From: Bombus terrestris
Lineage: Eukaryota; Arthropoda; Insecta; Hymenoptera; Apidae
DNA length: 64,000 nucleotides
Assembly: GCF_910591885.1 (NCBI RefSeq)
Contig: NC_063269.1
Span: 7,378,001 to 7,442,000, forward strand
Direction: 5' to 3'
The notes beneath the pieces are model-generated. The model saw only the letters and a list, made by a program, of their open reading frames with translations, was not told the origin of the DNA and did no database searches. The position numbers were made by a program, and so were the translations under genes. Positions 1-13,293 of the stretch are shown here, piece by piece; the stretch's first letter is position 1, and every line of letters starts with the position of its first letter.

Positions 1-2777
1 TGTACACGTAACCGATTGCGATCCTTCTCGCAGGAAACGATCAAATTTAAACAGATCGATGAAATTGTAGGACGTCGCGCCATTTCTAGCGGAAGACGAG
101 ACACGGTGTTCGGACGATTCGAACCCGAAGTCGCAGAACTCACACGGCACGTGCTACACACCGGAAAGGCTGGTCAGATCTCAGAAGTACCGAATACTAG
201 CGCCGTCGCCCCGCTACTTGTCGATCTCTCAAGTGAGAGACATGACAGATAATCCATGGAAGACGTCTCACTGCCGCCACCAGTTGGACTGTCTTATCGA
301 CTCCAACCAAGATGGTATGTATCTTGCCGTTCGGAAGAATGCGGGAGACAGCAAGAAAGAAAGAGAGAGAGAGAAAGAGAGAGATAGAGTGCTCGTGCCG
401 GTTCGACATTCGCAGAGCGTGCAACAGCGGATCGCAAACTTGTTCCAATGCGGACCCGCCATCAGCTAACTTGAATATAACCCGGCTATTGTGTCTGACC
501 TAATAAAGTTTCGCGGTTTACCAATATGTGAAATCGGCTCGCTTCATGCTCGTTAGACGTACTTTCGTTCGAACGCCTGTACTTTTAAACTTGTTCCGCA
601 ATGGCCTCGATCGTTTGTCAAATACGTTCGTATTCTCGATGAAACTTGGACATCCCGTGAAACGCTTCTGATTATTCCTGATAAAATATCTTTTCTGTAA
701 TCTTCCGCTCGATCTTCTCGATCGATCATTGATATATAAATGATCGCTTATTTTCGATTTGTAAATTTTGAATACCCTCCGTATAGTATCTGAATATGGT
801 CGTAACGAATGAATTTTTTTACGATTATGGAAACGTTAGGGCGATTAGAATTATCTGCATTCTCGGACATTTGTCTTCGTTAGGAAAATCAAGTTAGGAA
901 AATAATTCATTTCGTTCGCTCGATATACTATTGCGACTCCTCGTCGGTAATTTCATGTTCGCGTAATAAGGCTTGTTGTGTTGAATTCTAATCTAAATAT
1001 TGGGATCTAATCTAAATATTGAGAGATACATTTTCGCTGGTCATACGTATGAAACATACGTAATACATAACATATGTATGTAATATATATATATATATAA
1101 GACAAATTGCAAGAGTTAAACAGTAAGTAGATTAAATTACAATTGGAATTCAAAGTTAATGTACGTATAAGTTAAAGTGAGTTCATGTAAATGGAATCTA
1201 TATTCTATCTTAAAACATTTCGTCAGGTGGAATGCAAATGAAAACTTTCATGAATCCCAATCCGAAGGAAATAGTGGTACCGATAATCGACTTGCATCGT
1301 TGGAAAAAATATGAACGAGTCTATAACGGGGACAACGGGACGATAAACGATAAAAACGAAACGAAAACGGAAGACATGTCCGATTATTCAAGCAGCCTGA
1401 ACGTGTCCGATTATTCGTTCAGCAAGAGATCCAGTTGCGAGAGATTGAATGACACATGGGAGAACAGTGGCAAGATGGAGACACGCAACTCTTCCAGCGG
1501 TTGCTCTGAAACGACTCCGTTCGAAGACACTTCCGGTATCCAGAGCAACGATTCGAGCTCCAATACCCACACCTCGAATTTGCAAAGCACTCCTCCTCTC
1601 TGTCTCAGTGACGAGTTGGCAACGACGAATTACAAGCTCGATACCACACAGGTTCTATTTTTTGCTATATTAAGTAGAGAAAGTTATTCAGTTGGTAAAA
1701 GTAGATACTAATTCGTTGAAAAAATATGGACACTTTTTGGAAATTTGGTAGAAATTTTTGGATCGTAACTATGCCTCTCCTCGTTTCCTAATGTTCAATT
1801 ATTCATGAACTTTGTACAAAAAGTAATTTTCTAAAAGAAGAATGGAAAAATACAATATTTATTAAATTATGTACTAACAAGCGTAGAAAATAATTTCAAG
1901 GAAAATTGGAAGAAGAAGAGGTAATGTCTTCTTCTGTTAATTTCCTATCAAACGAAAGATGTATATCACTACCATGTATATGTTGATTTTCCATAAATTT
2001 CATCTGAAAATAATTGACTTTTTGTCAATTTAAAAACTTTGATCCAGAAATTACTAGCTATGATGAAAATTAGTTTTTTAAAAATCTAATTTGCTACTTT
2101 AATTTCTTTTTCTTATAGATTGTATCAATGATTGTATCATTTTTCACTTCTGTTTTTTCTTTTATTTATTTATTTATTTCTTTTTTTTTTTTTTTTGTTT
2201 ACTTCTTTGCAGGGACAACGTTCTACTACCAATGAGGTGGTATCGATTCTTGAAGTACTCGACACAAATCCCGAAAAAGCTATGGTTCTTCTTGAGGAAG
2301 ATAGTTTTCACGACAGCACGTCCTCACACGATCAATTGACCAGGCTGGCCTTGACCATTGAAACGGATGAGAATATGTCGGGAGTTCTCGAGAAAGAACA
2401 TTTAATTCATCTTCAAAACAAAATAAAAAAACTTCAAGCTAGCAACAAAGACATTTGTCGAGACATATCTAATCTTCGAAAGAACTTTCAAGTAATAGTT
2501 TTGAAAATATATCACCCGAAAATCCTTGGAAAGTCCATAAGATCAAAATTGCAAGCATAAATTTTCTTGGTACTGTATTTTTCAGTGTGACGAACAGAAA
2601 ATGGCAGACATCTCGTCCAATACCAGCAAACTACGACAGGACGTACATGATCTGCGATATCTCGACGACCTTCTGAATCTCTTACGGGGAGAATTGGAAA
2701 GGATCTCGAAAAGAAATTGGCCATTTGTTATAGGACGTATAGGACATCATACGGAGGAAATGAATCTCATCGTGTGA
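1..2777 (+). CDS. Unrecognised acidic / coiled-coil protein, 3' exons (5' end outside window)
   Basis: Four exons join in phase: 1-232 (open to the window edge, donor AA|GTGAGA), 1227-1651 (acceptor CGTCAG, donor CACAG|GTTCTA), 2213-2491 (acceptor TTTGCAG after a T-rich tract, donor TTTCAA|GTAATA) and 2586-2777 (acceptor TTTTTCAG, stop TGA). The part encoded by exon 2 begins with a conserved-looking basic stretch (KEIVVPIIDLHRWKKYERVY) and then becomes Ser/Asp/Asn-rich and low in complexity. Exons 3 and 4 encode heptad-like Leu/Ile/Lys/Glu segments, likely a C-terminal coiled coil, ending near NLLRGELERISKRNWPF. I do not recognise the family. A scaffold or adaptor role is only a guess from composition. 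A poly(A) signal follows at 2975. The true start codon is not in the window: the frame stays open through position 1. Confidence 0.7.
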
Positions 2778-2974
2778 ACGATACAAATTACTTCCATTAT
2801 ACTGATAGAATTTAACGGAAGATTTTACAAGAACTTTCGTAAAATTGCGAGATAACAGCTCGATACTTAGAGACACGGTTGAATATTTTTATAAGACACA
2901 AGCACGCTAAGAGCGTTTCACTGCCATTGTTACTGTTATTCACAACGACGTGAACTTACAAGATAGATTTATAC

Positions 2975-2980
2975 AATAAA
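2975..2980 (+). terminator. Poly(A) signal AATAAA of the first gene
   Basis: A canonical AATAAA lies about 200 bases after the TGA stop at 2777, on the coding strand of that gene and just before a CT microsatellite. Its position fits the end of a short 3' UTR. Confidence 0.55.
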
Positions 2981-2988
2981 TTTCTTAG

Positions 2989-2989
<1 letters not shown>

Positions 2990-3063
<74 letters not shown>
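2990..3063. repeat. (CT)n microsatellite
   Basis: About 74 bases of almost pure CT dinucleotide, interrupted by a few TTT steps. A smaller GA-rich tract lies at 358-384 and a CT tract at 14062-14084. Confidence 0.95.
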
Positions 3064-4338
3064 TGTCTATCTACAAGAGAAATTATTCTATAACGTTGCC
3101 ATCGAAATAAAATGATCGTAATACGAGTGCACGAGATTTGAATCGCGTGCGCAAATAGAAATTAAAGAATAGAATTTCAACAAATTCTATTTCTATTCTC
3201 TGGAATAGGCATATGAGTAATACTCGTATATTACTTAGGTAGATTTTTTTCCTTCTGAAAAATTTATTTATATAGAAAATGTACAATGTATTTTTATATG
3301 TATACAATCGATAATTCTCTTTTCTTTTATAATTTCGTGATTTAATAACTTGTTCAAAATCCTCATATTTGTTGCTATTGAACTGTTGCCAGTATTAGTA
3401 TTAGTATTTAATCACACGATATACCGCAGGCAGGTGTTTACTCAAAATTAATACTTAGAACAGACGTATGGATTCTAAGTTTCAGGATTTGGTACATGTA
3501 TCGTTGCTCTAACATTAATTACAATTAATATGGCATCTTATTTTATCTTTCTCTTGCATTTTACAAACTTTTCCATCTATAGCCAAACATTTATAAATAT
3601 GTAATTAACGTTAGACTGTTAACCGAAGAAAACAAAATTAATTCACTTTTTGATACCTTAAACTTAATAATTTATTTATCCAGAAATCCTGTATTTTTAA
3701 TGTATCATTATACTTCTATTATGCATACTTACATTGTGTCATATTTATATTTCCAAGAATTAAACCCAATCGAAGTAACACTAGCTCGTCTTTGTTAATT
3801 TTTAAAAGTCCTGCTTTTCTGGCTAACAATCCAATTATTTGTTGAAACACCAAAAACATAAACCGTGACGTGCGTCACGGTAGCTATAGTAGAACGGGAA
3901 AATGTAACTCCTTGGATTGAACGGCTGTAATTATTTCCATCGAATATAAACATTCGTTGTAAAAATTTAACAAAATTCAATATCGACTGCAAGTTTTATT
4001 TCTTAAATAAATAACATCACGTACTAAACTTTCAAAGATACATCGATACAATTCTGCGACTCGCCTATCGTACAATTTTAATCTTCCGTATATCGCTGTA
4101 AAATATAATAATTTACAAAATTCTAAAGCAACAGCAAAGAATGTATAACAGCGAAGCACGGAGTTTCCAAGTTTTTCTTTGTTCTTTACATTTCTCACAT
4201 TAAATACTTGTACAATTTTTAATATATCCTTCATTACTGAGACGCGACGAGATTTGGCATAGTCAGCTTTGCGATAATAATATAACTTCTAGTTCGAATT
4301 GATATTTAAGGCGAAAGAACACTGTACGTTGAAGAAAG
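3064..4338. other. Intergenic region between two convergent genes
   Basis: No supportable coding exon. The first gene ends to the left on the + strand and the BTB gene ends to the right on the - strand. TTTATT at 3995-4000 reads AATAAA on the - strand and could be the poly(A) signal of the long BTB isoform, about 340 bases past its stop. Confidence 0.5.
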
Positions 4339-6005
4339 TTAAGTGACATCAGTGCGCTGTGATTGCTTCGGATGTTGCCTCGAGGAATCGTGATACGCAA
4401 TACCAACTCGCAACATTTCACCGTGTCGAAACACGTCGTGCGGAGATGATAGAGAAGGCAAAGATGGTAACGATGGTAATAAGCAATTTAGCATACTGGC
4501 ACTACCGTCTGATGAGTAAATTCCATTATTGGCAGAGGCAATACAAGCTGTGCTTGAGCTTGACACCGAGACCAGAGTAGAGTTAGCACTTTGATCACCG
4601 CTTCCCAGTACACCTGATCCCATCAAACTTCCTGTTTACAAAAACATAAGAATATCAGTTTTTCTTATATGTCGCTTGATGATTTATATAATTTATACGA
4701 AACATACTTGGAACAGAAAAAACAAGAGATAGGAAAAGATCGGTTGTTTGATCATTTTTGTAAAACCGTACATCTTTTTCTGGAAGTTGTATTCCATTGA
4801 TTAATAATATACAATTGTAGAAAGCTTATTTTCTAAACAAATTTCACGATCAACGATCTTGCATTAATCTTCTATTTTTCACCAATTTTTCTATCATTAC
4901 GGTATATTATAAATACGTACGTATATTATTGTGGAATCTTTGCGATTTAAGAAAGATCGAGAGACAAATTAATTAAAATTTGAATTAAATTTGAATTACA
5001 TTCTCATGAAATTTTTATAATTATTATAAACCATCTTAGTTTTTAATTAAAATCCTTCACTTCTATCAGCCACGGTATGCTTCTTCATTATTCGTAATTT
5101 AATATAGAAAAATTGAAATAAGATTTACATATTTAAGAATAATGTTTCTTTCATTATGTAAATTATGTATTAGTTTTATAAATGTTGCTTAATATATGCA
5201 TTTAATGTGGCAGTACGTTATACATAACGATCATTTTAAATAAACATAGTGTTATAAAAGAAATGAAACAAAATAATTAACAACATTTTTAACATAAATA
5301 CTTGTATTTTGTTTCTTGTTCAATTACATTTACAATATAATAACTAAAAAATAACTTACAATCTCTCATCACATAATGACAAATAAATTGAAATATACAG
5401 AAGTTGTACGTTTAACCCTACTATACATATAAGTAAATTAATCGTAAGAAAACATTCTACAGTTACAGGAAACTTGACACCATAGGAAGATCGATACAAT
5501 ATTACTTTCTGTCTTCCTCTTAACATTCTTAACATTATGCTGCTTTGTTCCCGTATTCCATTATTTCCTTCCACTTACTTGCAAAGTAGCTGTTATTATC
5601 TCTTATGTGATCGACTATCAAAAGTAATTGTATCAATCGTTCCTCCTCTTTTCTATCTCAAGCTGCATTCACCTGCAAGGCTGGCATTCGATGCGCTAGA
5701 ATTGGCTGTCGAAGCAATGGATAAAGACGTTAACGTCGACAAATCGGTATTCTCTACAACTCTTGAGTAATCCGTTCTTGTTATATGGGGTGGACAAATA
5801 GATGCAAGCGTCGATCGTACAAGGTCGGTATTTCTATCGGCCCTTCGGTGTCTCATGTGGACACCTGATTTGTTATTGCTACCGAAACCAAAGTGTAGAA
5901 GCTCTAAATGTCTTCTTAAATTTCGTGATTGACGCAAAATCGCCCCGCAAAGTGGACACGACGCCGGCTGATCTGACATGCTTCGTGCTTTGGACAATCC
6001 ATCTC
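4339..6005 (-). CDS. Alternative 3' exons of the BTB gene (C2H2 finger ending)
   Basis: Two more exons fit the same phase-1 junction as the short ending: 6005-5673 (acceptor AATTTTAG, donor TTGCAG|GTGAAT) and 4631-4339 (acceptor GTAAACAG, stop TAA). Joined to the three BTB exons they give 415 residues. The first carries CPLCGAILRQSRNLRRH with a downstream His four residues on, a close paralogue of the finger in the other ending and therefore probably a tandem exon duplication. The last exon is a Ser/Leu-rich tail without a recognised domain. If the donor at 5672 is not used, the first exon reads into a TAG at 5653. The model therefore predicts two mutually exclusive DNA-binding ends on one BTB module, as in lola and tramtrack. 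Confidence 0.7.
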
Positions 6006-7294
6006 CTAAAATTAATTCCGTCAAATCTATACACATTCAAAGACACCTGAAAAAGATCACTATAACAATAGGCAGTAATAAAACAAGTTTATATCCTGGA
6101 TATTAATCTGTATGTTTATTGTTCTGACCTTTTTTTTTATTTACCGCTAAGACGATCATATTGCGATTCCATAAAAGTGGGTTAATAGTCATAAATAAAT
6201 AATTACGTACAGTACGTCCAAAAAGGCCATGTACAAAAAATATTTGCAAAAACAGCTCGAAAGACTATGACCTGTAGAGATTCTTTTATTTAAAAGTATA
6301 CAGTCTATGATAAAATAACCCTTTGCTATTTTGTCAAATGAGTCCGTTATTTATTAATTAAGCATAATTCATGTTATCGATTTTTTTACATCTAATAATC
6401 GATTCTGATATTCTAAATAAAACGCATGCCAATATTTTAAAAAGATAAAAAATGTATACAGATATAAATTATTTAAGTAGAAACTGGAATTTCTGTTCAT
6501 TAATGTCCTTATTACAAAAGTGAATAAAAGCGAGATTTCGTTTAAACCTCAATATTATTATTGATACTGTGTTTGATTATTGATACCGCTTATTTTCAAA
6601 CACATACAACACGTACAACAACAGAAATCCGAATTCTACTTGCGCATATGTTAAAATATTAATTTGATATTTTATTGGCAAAAGAAATGAGAAAAATAAG
6701 CTTCGAAGATAGATTCGTAATTCAATAAGTTTATATAAAACTGATCACACATAGTTATTGCGTGAGTGAATATTTGAAAGATATCGAAAATTTAGAAGTA
6801 TTTTGCAATATTCTTATACCACCGCTTTCACTAGGCATAATTTTTCATCGACTATTCCCATTAACCCTAAAGATACTGTTCTTACTTACTAACGTGGAAG
6901 ATTTTTGTATACTTTAACTTCGTTTTAAACGTCCTGTTTCAAGTTAATTTCATACCAATCGTAACAAGAAAGATTCAATAAAAAAATAATAAAATAAGAG
7001 TATGAAATAAATTATTCGTATAATATAACAATCAATTCATTCTGATGAATTTTACAAAACGATATCAATTCATTATTTCTGTCCTTAAACAACGCAAACA
7101 ATAGTTTGAACATAAATTCGCATAAGTACATTAAAGCGATAAGTAAAAAAAAAATACGCTCGCTTAAAGTAAATTTGTAACATACGTTATAAAACGAATT
7201 AGCGACAAGAAACAAAACAGTTCCTAAATCACAATAACAGAGTGGAAACATCCTGTTCGCATTATATCTTCGCTTCCAATTTCTTCCTGTACAT
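6006..7294 (-). other. Intron / 3' UTR between the two alternative endings of the BTB gene
   Basis: AT-rich and without supportable coding sequence. It is 3' UTR for the short isoform and intron for the long one. The introns at 4632-5672 and 7933-8431 also show nothing beyond splice signals. Confidence 0.5.
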
Positions 7295-9332
7295 TCATCT
7301 AGCGATAGTTGGAGACGGAACGTTGCTTTGAGGGGAAACAACATTCGGTCCCTGTGATGTTGGTGAAGGAAGTGGACTGGGCTTACAAATTATTTGCTCA
7401 CAGGTACTACTTCCACTATCAGTTCCATACGTCATTGACTGCTCATTGTAACTCGATAACTCGACTTCAGGTTTTACTTCTATCATCATTGTATCAGCTG
7501 GGGAACTCTGAACCGGATTACTACTAAATCGATATTTGCAAGAGGATAATAGGTGTCTACGTAAATTTCTCGCTTGCCGTAACGTAGCACCACATAATGG
7601 ACAAACGCCTGGACAGTCGGATGCACCACGTATTTTAGACAAATTCATATTGCCTGTCAGCCCACAAGACGCTGTTCCAGCAGTTGTACCCTGAGTAACT
7701 AATGGGAGTGGTATACCAGGAGGAAAGCCCATATTTAAGGGACCAGGAAATTGCGGTATATGTAGTGGAGAATATGGCTGCATTGGCATTAAAGTGTGAA
7801 GGTGCGATTCATTGTCCGATATTTGATCCTGATGTGTTCCTGCCTGAGAATTTTCTGTCGACACTGGCTGCGCTTCTTGAGCACGTGGCGAGTGACAATT
7901 CCGGTGATTCGAATATTCCAACCGATCATTTGCTGTTAACAGACACAAACACAATATTACCATGCAGGGCTGAACTGATTTTTATATCTGAAATTTTTGA
8001 ATCGTTATAACATGTGACATGATTAATTAGACGCAGTTCAACCCGATTGATGGTTGTGCTTGTGTCCGTTCTAATATAGAAAGGCTTAAAAGAAGCTTTA
8101 AACACTTATGGATCATACTTCGAAAATACATTAATAAATAATGAAAATAATATACCGGACACAGAACACATGTAAATATCGCATATCCATTCTTGTTAAA
8201 ATTTGCCACTAAACTGATCATTAAATATACACAATAATATAATGATCAACTCAGTTCAATGTGATGAGAAAAAGAAAACTGTATAAAATATATAGTAATA
8301 AAATGATATCTCTTATTATTCTAAGTGAATATTAAATACAAAATGAGAATTTAAATATATATTTTCAATAAATTTAACAAATACAATAATTACAAAATAC
8401 ATTGCAATATAAAAAGCTAAATATTTCTTACCTGTATCATCACCATGTTCCGTATTATCTTCATCTTTATGCTCATAATTAGCTGAACGGCTATTATCAC
8501 TTCCATCTATAGTCCTATTTTCATTATCAGCAGTATTGGCATTACGTGGCCATTTCCCAGAAGATGAAGATGACTTTCTTCTTTTTTTTCTTCGTTTCAA
8601 TGGAAAATATGGACTAATGCTTTCTTTTGATAAAGTTTCATTTGTTGTTGGTATTGCTGATACAGGCACCTCTTCCCCATTCTAAATGAATAAAGATATG
8701 AATCATCCTTTTACATAAATGCATAAGAATTATTATTGATTAATAAATATATACTTAATTAAAACATGGACAAATATATAAAAATTGATAATTATATAAT
8801 ATGAAAATTATACGATATGAATATTTCAATAGAATATATTATTATATTTTGATTATAACACATACTTCAGTCAATATAGTAGGAGGTGTTAATCCATGAA
8901 TACAAAGACAATGAGCAGCTTGAAGGAGTGAGGGTAGTTGAGAAGGTTCTACGCTCACTTCACCACGATACACAAACTCCAACAATGATTCCAAATCATC
9001 TGCTCCTATACCAGCTAACATAACTACTGGATGTTGACATGGTGTGCTCTGTTCATGGAAAATAAATTTAAAAGCAAATTATAATATTTCAAAGTTATAG
9101 ATGGCATTCTATAAAACGTTCCATGTATTAATAATATTAAAACCTTTAATAAATCCAATAAAAAAGGACTAGCTGCACAAAGAACAATTTTATGTGCAGG
9201 GAAACTGCGTCCACCAGCGGCTAATGTAACATCAACCAGATCTCCATGACCTCTTAATAATTGTACCGCAGAAGCAAGTGATGAACTAAACTCTCCCCAA
9301 GACAGGCTATACAATTGACCACTGCTTCCCAT
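7295..9332 (-). CDS. BTB/POZ zinc-finger transcription factor, short isoform (C2HC finger ending)
   Basis: Minus-strand exons in transcript order are 9332-9144, 9048-8866, 8681-8432 and 7932-7295, giving 419 residues. All junctions are GT-AG and in phase. An acceptor (TTGTTTAG) lies one base before the chosen ATG at 9332, so a 5' UTR exon lies upstream and the ATG nine bases earlier is intronic. Residues about 7-120 form a BTB domain: VDVTLAAGGRSFPAHKIVLC, then LESLLEFVYRGEVSVEPSQL, then LHGLTP-like ending (HCLCIHGLTPP). A Lys/Arg tract (PLKRRKKRRK) is a likely nuclear localisation signal. The last exon is Pro/Ser-rich and carries one finger, CPLCGATLRQARNLRRH followed by x4-C. The family usually acts as nuclear, dimerising DNA-binding regulators of tramtrack/lola type. 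The exact orthologue is not certain to me. Confidence 0.85.
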
Positions 9333-9333
9333 T

Positions 9334-10473
9334 CTAAACAATAAATTATATATGATTCGAATAAAATTTGTAAATGATATTGCATATGAAAGAATTTATG
9401 ATACAGTGACAGGAAATCAGTGTTTCCATATTGCTATAATGAAATTGACTAAACCATGGTTTTTTATAGAAAAAGTAAAGGAGAATTCAACATACGCGCA
9501 TTTAATTGAAAGTACAACGTGTAGATCCAAATTTAATAAAGATTCGAGAAAATTGACCACTAACGGTAACGATACGTACTCGTCTCCCCCATCCACATTC
9601 TCTTAATTAGTGCCCCCACCCCGAAAAATATAATCTCGGCGTCGTCTGAAAGTTAACCTAGCAAAAACTTACACCGCGAAAAAATGATTGAAATTTTAAA
9701 CAAAATCATGCAATTACAAATTGATAATGCGGACAGAATTCCTTTTATTTTAATTAGAGACAAAAAACAAACTAAACTTTGGAAATGTACATAACAAAGA
9801 ATAACTCACATTGAGTAAAAGTTTATCGCTGTAAATTGCACGTTATATTACAATAAACCACGTTTAATTCGTTGCTCACAGGTTATAGGAACAAAAATGA
9901 CGGTGGTGCTTTGTAATTTTATAAAATAATTGGCTTTTTGAGCCGAATAGACATATGAATTGAAAAATGAAATTCAAATACTGTCAGAAATTATCATGCA
10001 CGTCACATTTTATGAGACCGTGCTGCCATCATATTACTAGTAAAAAAGACACTTTTGTTTAGGTACAAAATTAAAAGAGTTTTAGCGAAAATTACCAAAA
10101 ATGAAACGAAATCAAACAAACTTTCGATTGTAATACAATCTTTAAATACAAGAAATTTTGTTATTTAATTTAAAACTATTTTTATATTATATAATTGAAT
10201 TATCTAATTCAGAGTAGACAATACATTCAAGTACAGGAATTTACAAACAAATCAAACAAAATATAAAACCATATTTGTAGGTCACTTTCAATGTTTAATT
10301 CGATAAATGAATACAATAATATGTTAAAGACATATATTATAAAATACTGTGTTTTAGTACAAATTGGCATAAATTAAGAATCGGGTAATATATAATAGTA
10401 TCAATAATATTTACGGAAGATCAAATTACAAACAAATTATCATAAAAGAGGGAATTTTTATTCGAAAAAAACT
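9334..10473. other. Intergenic region between divergent BTB and ankyrin/SAM genes
   Basis: About 1.1 kb between genes transcribed away from each other. It must hold the untranslated first exon and promoter of the BTB gene on the - strand and the promoter of the ankyrin/SAM gene on the + strand. A more GC-rich patch at about 9580-9660 is the likeliest core of the BTB promoter. I see no convincing TATA box or coding exon. Confidence 0.45.
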
Positions 10474-12339
10474 ATGGAGAGGGAAGTCATAAAAGCGTTA
10501 CAAAAAGGGGGTATTAAATTATATGTATAATTATATAACTACATATTATGCAATAATTTATTCTTCTGAATATTTAAAGCACATCTTTTTTTCTTTAGTT
10601 TAATACAATTAATTAAGAAAAAGACACATTTCGACATTTAGTTTTCGATTTTCAGAATATACGCTGAATAAAGTGAACAGTTACGGAGAAAATTTATTAC
10701 ACATTAGTGCTGCAAATGGTTGTATTGATATCACAAAAGAAATTTTTCGAAAACATGATTGCTGTCATATTATTGATAGAAAAAATAAATTTGGTTGGAC
10801 ACCACTAATGCTAGCAATTCGCAATAGAAACATTAAAATGGTTAAATATCTTTTACAAAAAAATGCTAATGTGAATGAATCAACTGATTTAGGTAAACAA
10901 TTAATGTATCATATGAAAATATATAATATTGCTATATCAGTAAATTCGTTATTTCCATTGGTTTGTAGGCATGTCTGTTTTTGGATTGGCAGCTGCAATA
11001 AATAAAGATATGTTTGAAACTATATATGAAGCATATCCATCAGCACTATTGAATTCTCTAAATGATGATGTTACACCACTTTGCATTGCTGCTATGAAGA
11101 ATGATAAAAATTTATTTTTCAGATTAATAGAATTAGGATTTAATGTTTCAAAAAGTAGTAAGATATTACAGTTTGTCTAAAATTGATACGATAACAATGC
11201 ATAATATTGCTGGTAGAGTTTTTATTCATTCTTACCATTAATTTTCAAACAGATGACTATACTTACAGTATGATGAAGCAGTCAATAGTACCAGAAATAA
11301 AAAATTTGGCAAAATATTTTGACACAGAAGATTATTGGAATGACAATTCAGATAACATTCTTATAGAAAATGAACCAGATAACAAGGACTGTTTAAGTCT
11401 TTCCAAACTAGTAAATGAAAATAAAAGTAATAAGTCTCCTTTAAATGTTCATAAGATACCGATAGTTACATTTGATACTACAATGTGCAATAATGTCAAC
11501 TGTAACAACAATGTCATAAAAGTTCCAAATGAACTTTTAAAACCTTGTGCATTAAGTTTAGAGACAAATCATTCAGAAAGTGTTCAGAGTAGTTTAATTT
11601 CACCCACCTTGACCTGCAATCTGAACGAACTGTTACCTACTTCTCCAAATATATATTTTACACAAAATAAACATAATGAGGAAATTAATTTGAATATACA
11701 AGATGAAGCAAAAGATAAACAATTGTTTTTAAATGAAGATGAAGATGAAATAATGCTAACTTGTTCAAAAAGTAGAAAGAATGTAAGCGAACTACCTTTG
11801 CAGAGGTATATTAGTTATTGCTCTATATTATATACAAAATAAATATGATATTTTAATTTAACTATATTGTTTGCAAAGATTACAGTCCATTCGGCCACAA
11901 GATTTAAATATTCAACACAAAGAAGATCTTGATACTACTCTTGAATATGTGCCTGAATTTAGTCCATTGCGCCAACAAAATATTCCTCCAAATATGAATG
12001 ATGAAAATGTATTTGGGGAAAACACACCAACACCACCACGTTACAGGACACCTCCAAGAGGAATGATTTTAAATTCAGAAGAAGCAAAAATGTTTATTTT
12101 ACTAAAACATTACGGATTAGGTCAATACGTGTCTATATTTCTCGAACAAGAAGTAAATATATTATTAAGTTATGTGTGTTATAGATATGTATAAAATTTT
12201 ATTAGAAACGAATACTGTAAATTTATTTCAGGTTGACATTGACTTGTTTATGACTTTAACTAATGAAGATTTAATTGAAATTGGTATAAAAAATGAAGCT
12301 GACAGAAAAGCTATATTAGAAGTGATAAATAGATCATAA
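10474..12339 (+). CDS. Ankyrin-repeat and SAM-domain protein (intact copy)
   Basis: Six exons join in phase: 10474-10510, 10656-10892, 10969-11157, 11253-11805, 11879-12152 and 12232-12339, for 465 residues. The ATG at 10474 starts a short first exon that joins by a phase-1 intron (GGGG|GTATTA). Residues about 20-150 hold ankyrin repeats (NLLHISAANGCIDITKEIF, GWTPLMLAIRNRNIKMVKYL, VTPLCIAAMKNDKNLFFRLI). The middle is a long acidic, Asn/Ser-rich linker with no domain I recognise. A proline motif (TPPRYRTPPRG) precedes the C-terminal SAM domain (FILLKHYGLGQY ... VDIDLFMTLTNEDLIEIGIK), which normally self-associates or binds partner SAMs. The order is like ANKS3 or ASZ1, but I cannot assign orthology. 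Three broken copies occur at 18.7, 30.1 and 42.0 kb. Its 3' end faces the tail of a C18orf63-like fragment about 240 bases away. Confidence 0.85.
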
Positions 12340-12581
12340 AAAATCAGTGATACAAGAAGAATTTATTATCTTTTATTAATTACATTTAATTATACATTAT
12401 TATTTTATTTGTTATATACTAAAGCTGCTTTAATGTATGAATGTAAAAATATAATATGTTATGTTATAGCATATTGGTATTATTTTTTATACTAACTTAG
12501 TACACTTAAGAACACATATGATATATTTACATACGAAATGGCTATAAAATTGTTGTATTCTTGATGTGCGATAATAATTTA

Positions 12582-12713
12582 TTAATAAGTACACTTTTTT
12601 GCTTTAGAATTATATGGAATTGAACGCTCTTTTAGCCAATCACTCAATTCACTATTCTCCAATTGATCCAACTGATTTATTTTTGCCATTGTCTCCACAA
12701 TATTGTTTTGATC
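12582..12713 (-). pseudogene. Last-exon fragment of the C18orf63 homologue
   Basis: On the - strand this matches exon 10 of the intact gene at 41673-41861, with acceptor AACAG before GATCAAAAC and the motif ELSDWLKERSIPYNSKAKK. A shorter A run after that motif shifts the frame into TAA at 12582. No other exon of the gene is present: the sequence upstream turns into AT repeats and then the IAP A locus. It therefore looks like the stranded tail of a gene that once lay here convergent with the ankyrin/SAM gene. Confidence 0.8.
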
Positions 12714-13293
12714 CTGTTTAATGAATTATAGAACGATTATATGCAATTTTAACTTAATCATACAGAATTTAGAAACATAAATATGCGTATACTGGTAAAG
12801 ATATATATATATAAAATGAAACTATATAATATATATATATATATATAATAATAAATGAAATGAAACTGTATTATATATATATTTATATATATAAAACAGC
12901 GTCATTTTAATGACAATAAGGGGAGTAAAACAAAAAACAATTAGTTAGATGCGGAAAAAGTTAACTTTATTCGGATAAAATAAGATACATAATTATTATT
13001 AATGTTTAATTAAGTAAAATACACTTAAAATACAAAAAAAGCCAAAAATATAAAGAAAAAATGTATTTCATCAGTTTAATATTATGTTTCTATTTATTAA
13101 TTACTGTAGAAATAGTACTAGAAATAAAATATTTTATCATTTCATGATATATACACTTAATTTAACGATACATGGTATCACAAATTTTAATGTGTGTACG
13201 TCAATTTTTAAAAATTGTAAAGTATATTTATATGAGAAATATGGATAAGCTAATTTATATATGTACATAATTATATATACATATGTGCATGCA
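12714..13293. repeat. AT microsatellites and IAP 3' flank
   Basis: The stretch at about 12800-12895 is (AT)n interrupted by ATGAAACT units. From 12900 to 13293 the sequence matches the 3' flank of every other IAP copy (for example 28921-29330 inverted). It is a shared downstream block without coding potential. Confidence 0.75.

Noticed and set aside
9352..9606. 84-residue frame upstream of the BTB gene
   Set aside because: No domain, no splice or start support, and it overlaps the expected BTB leader and promoter on the other strand.
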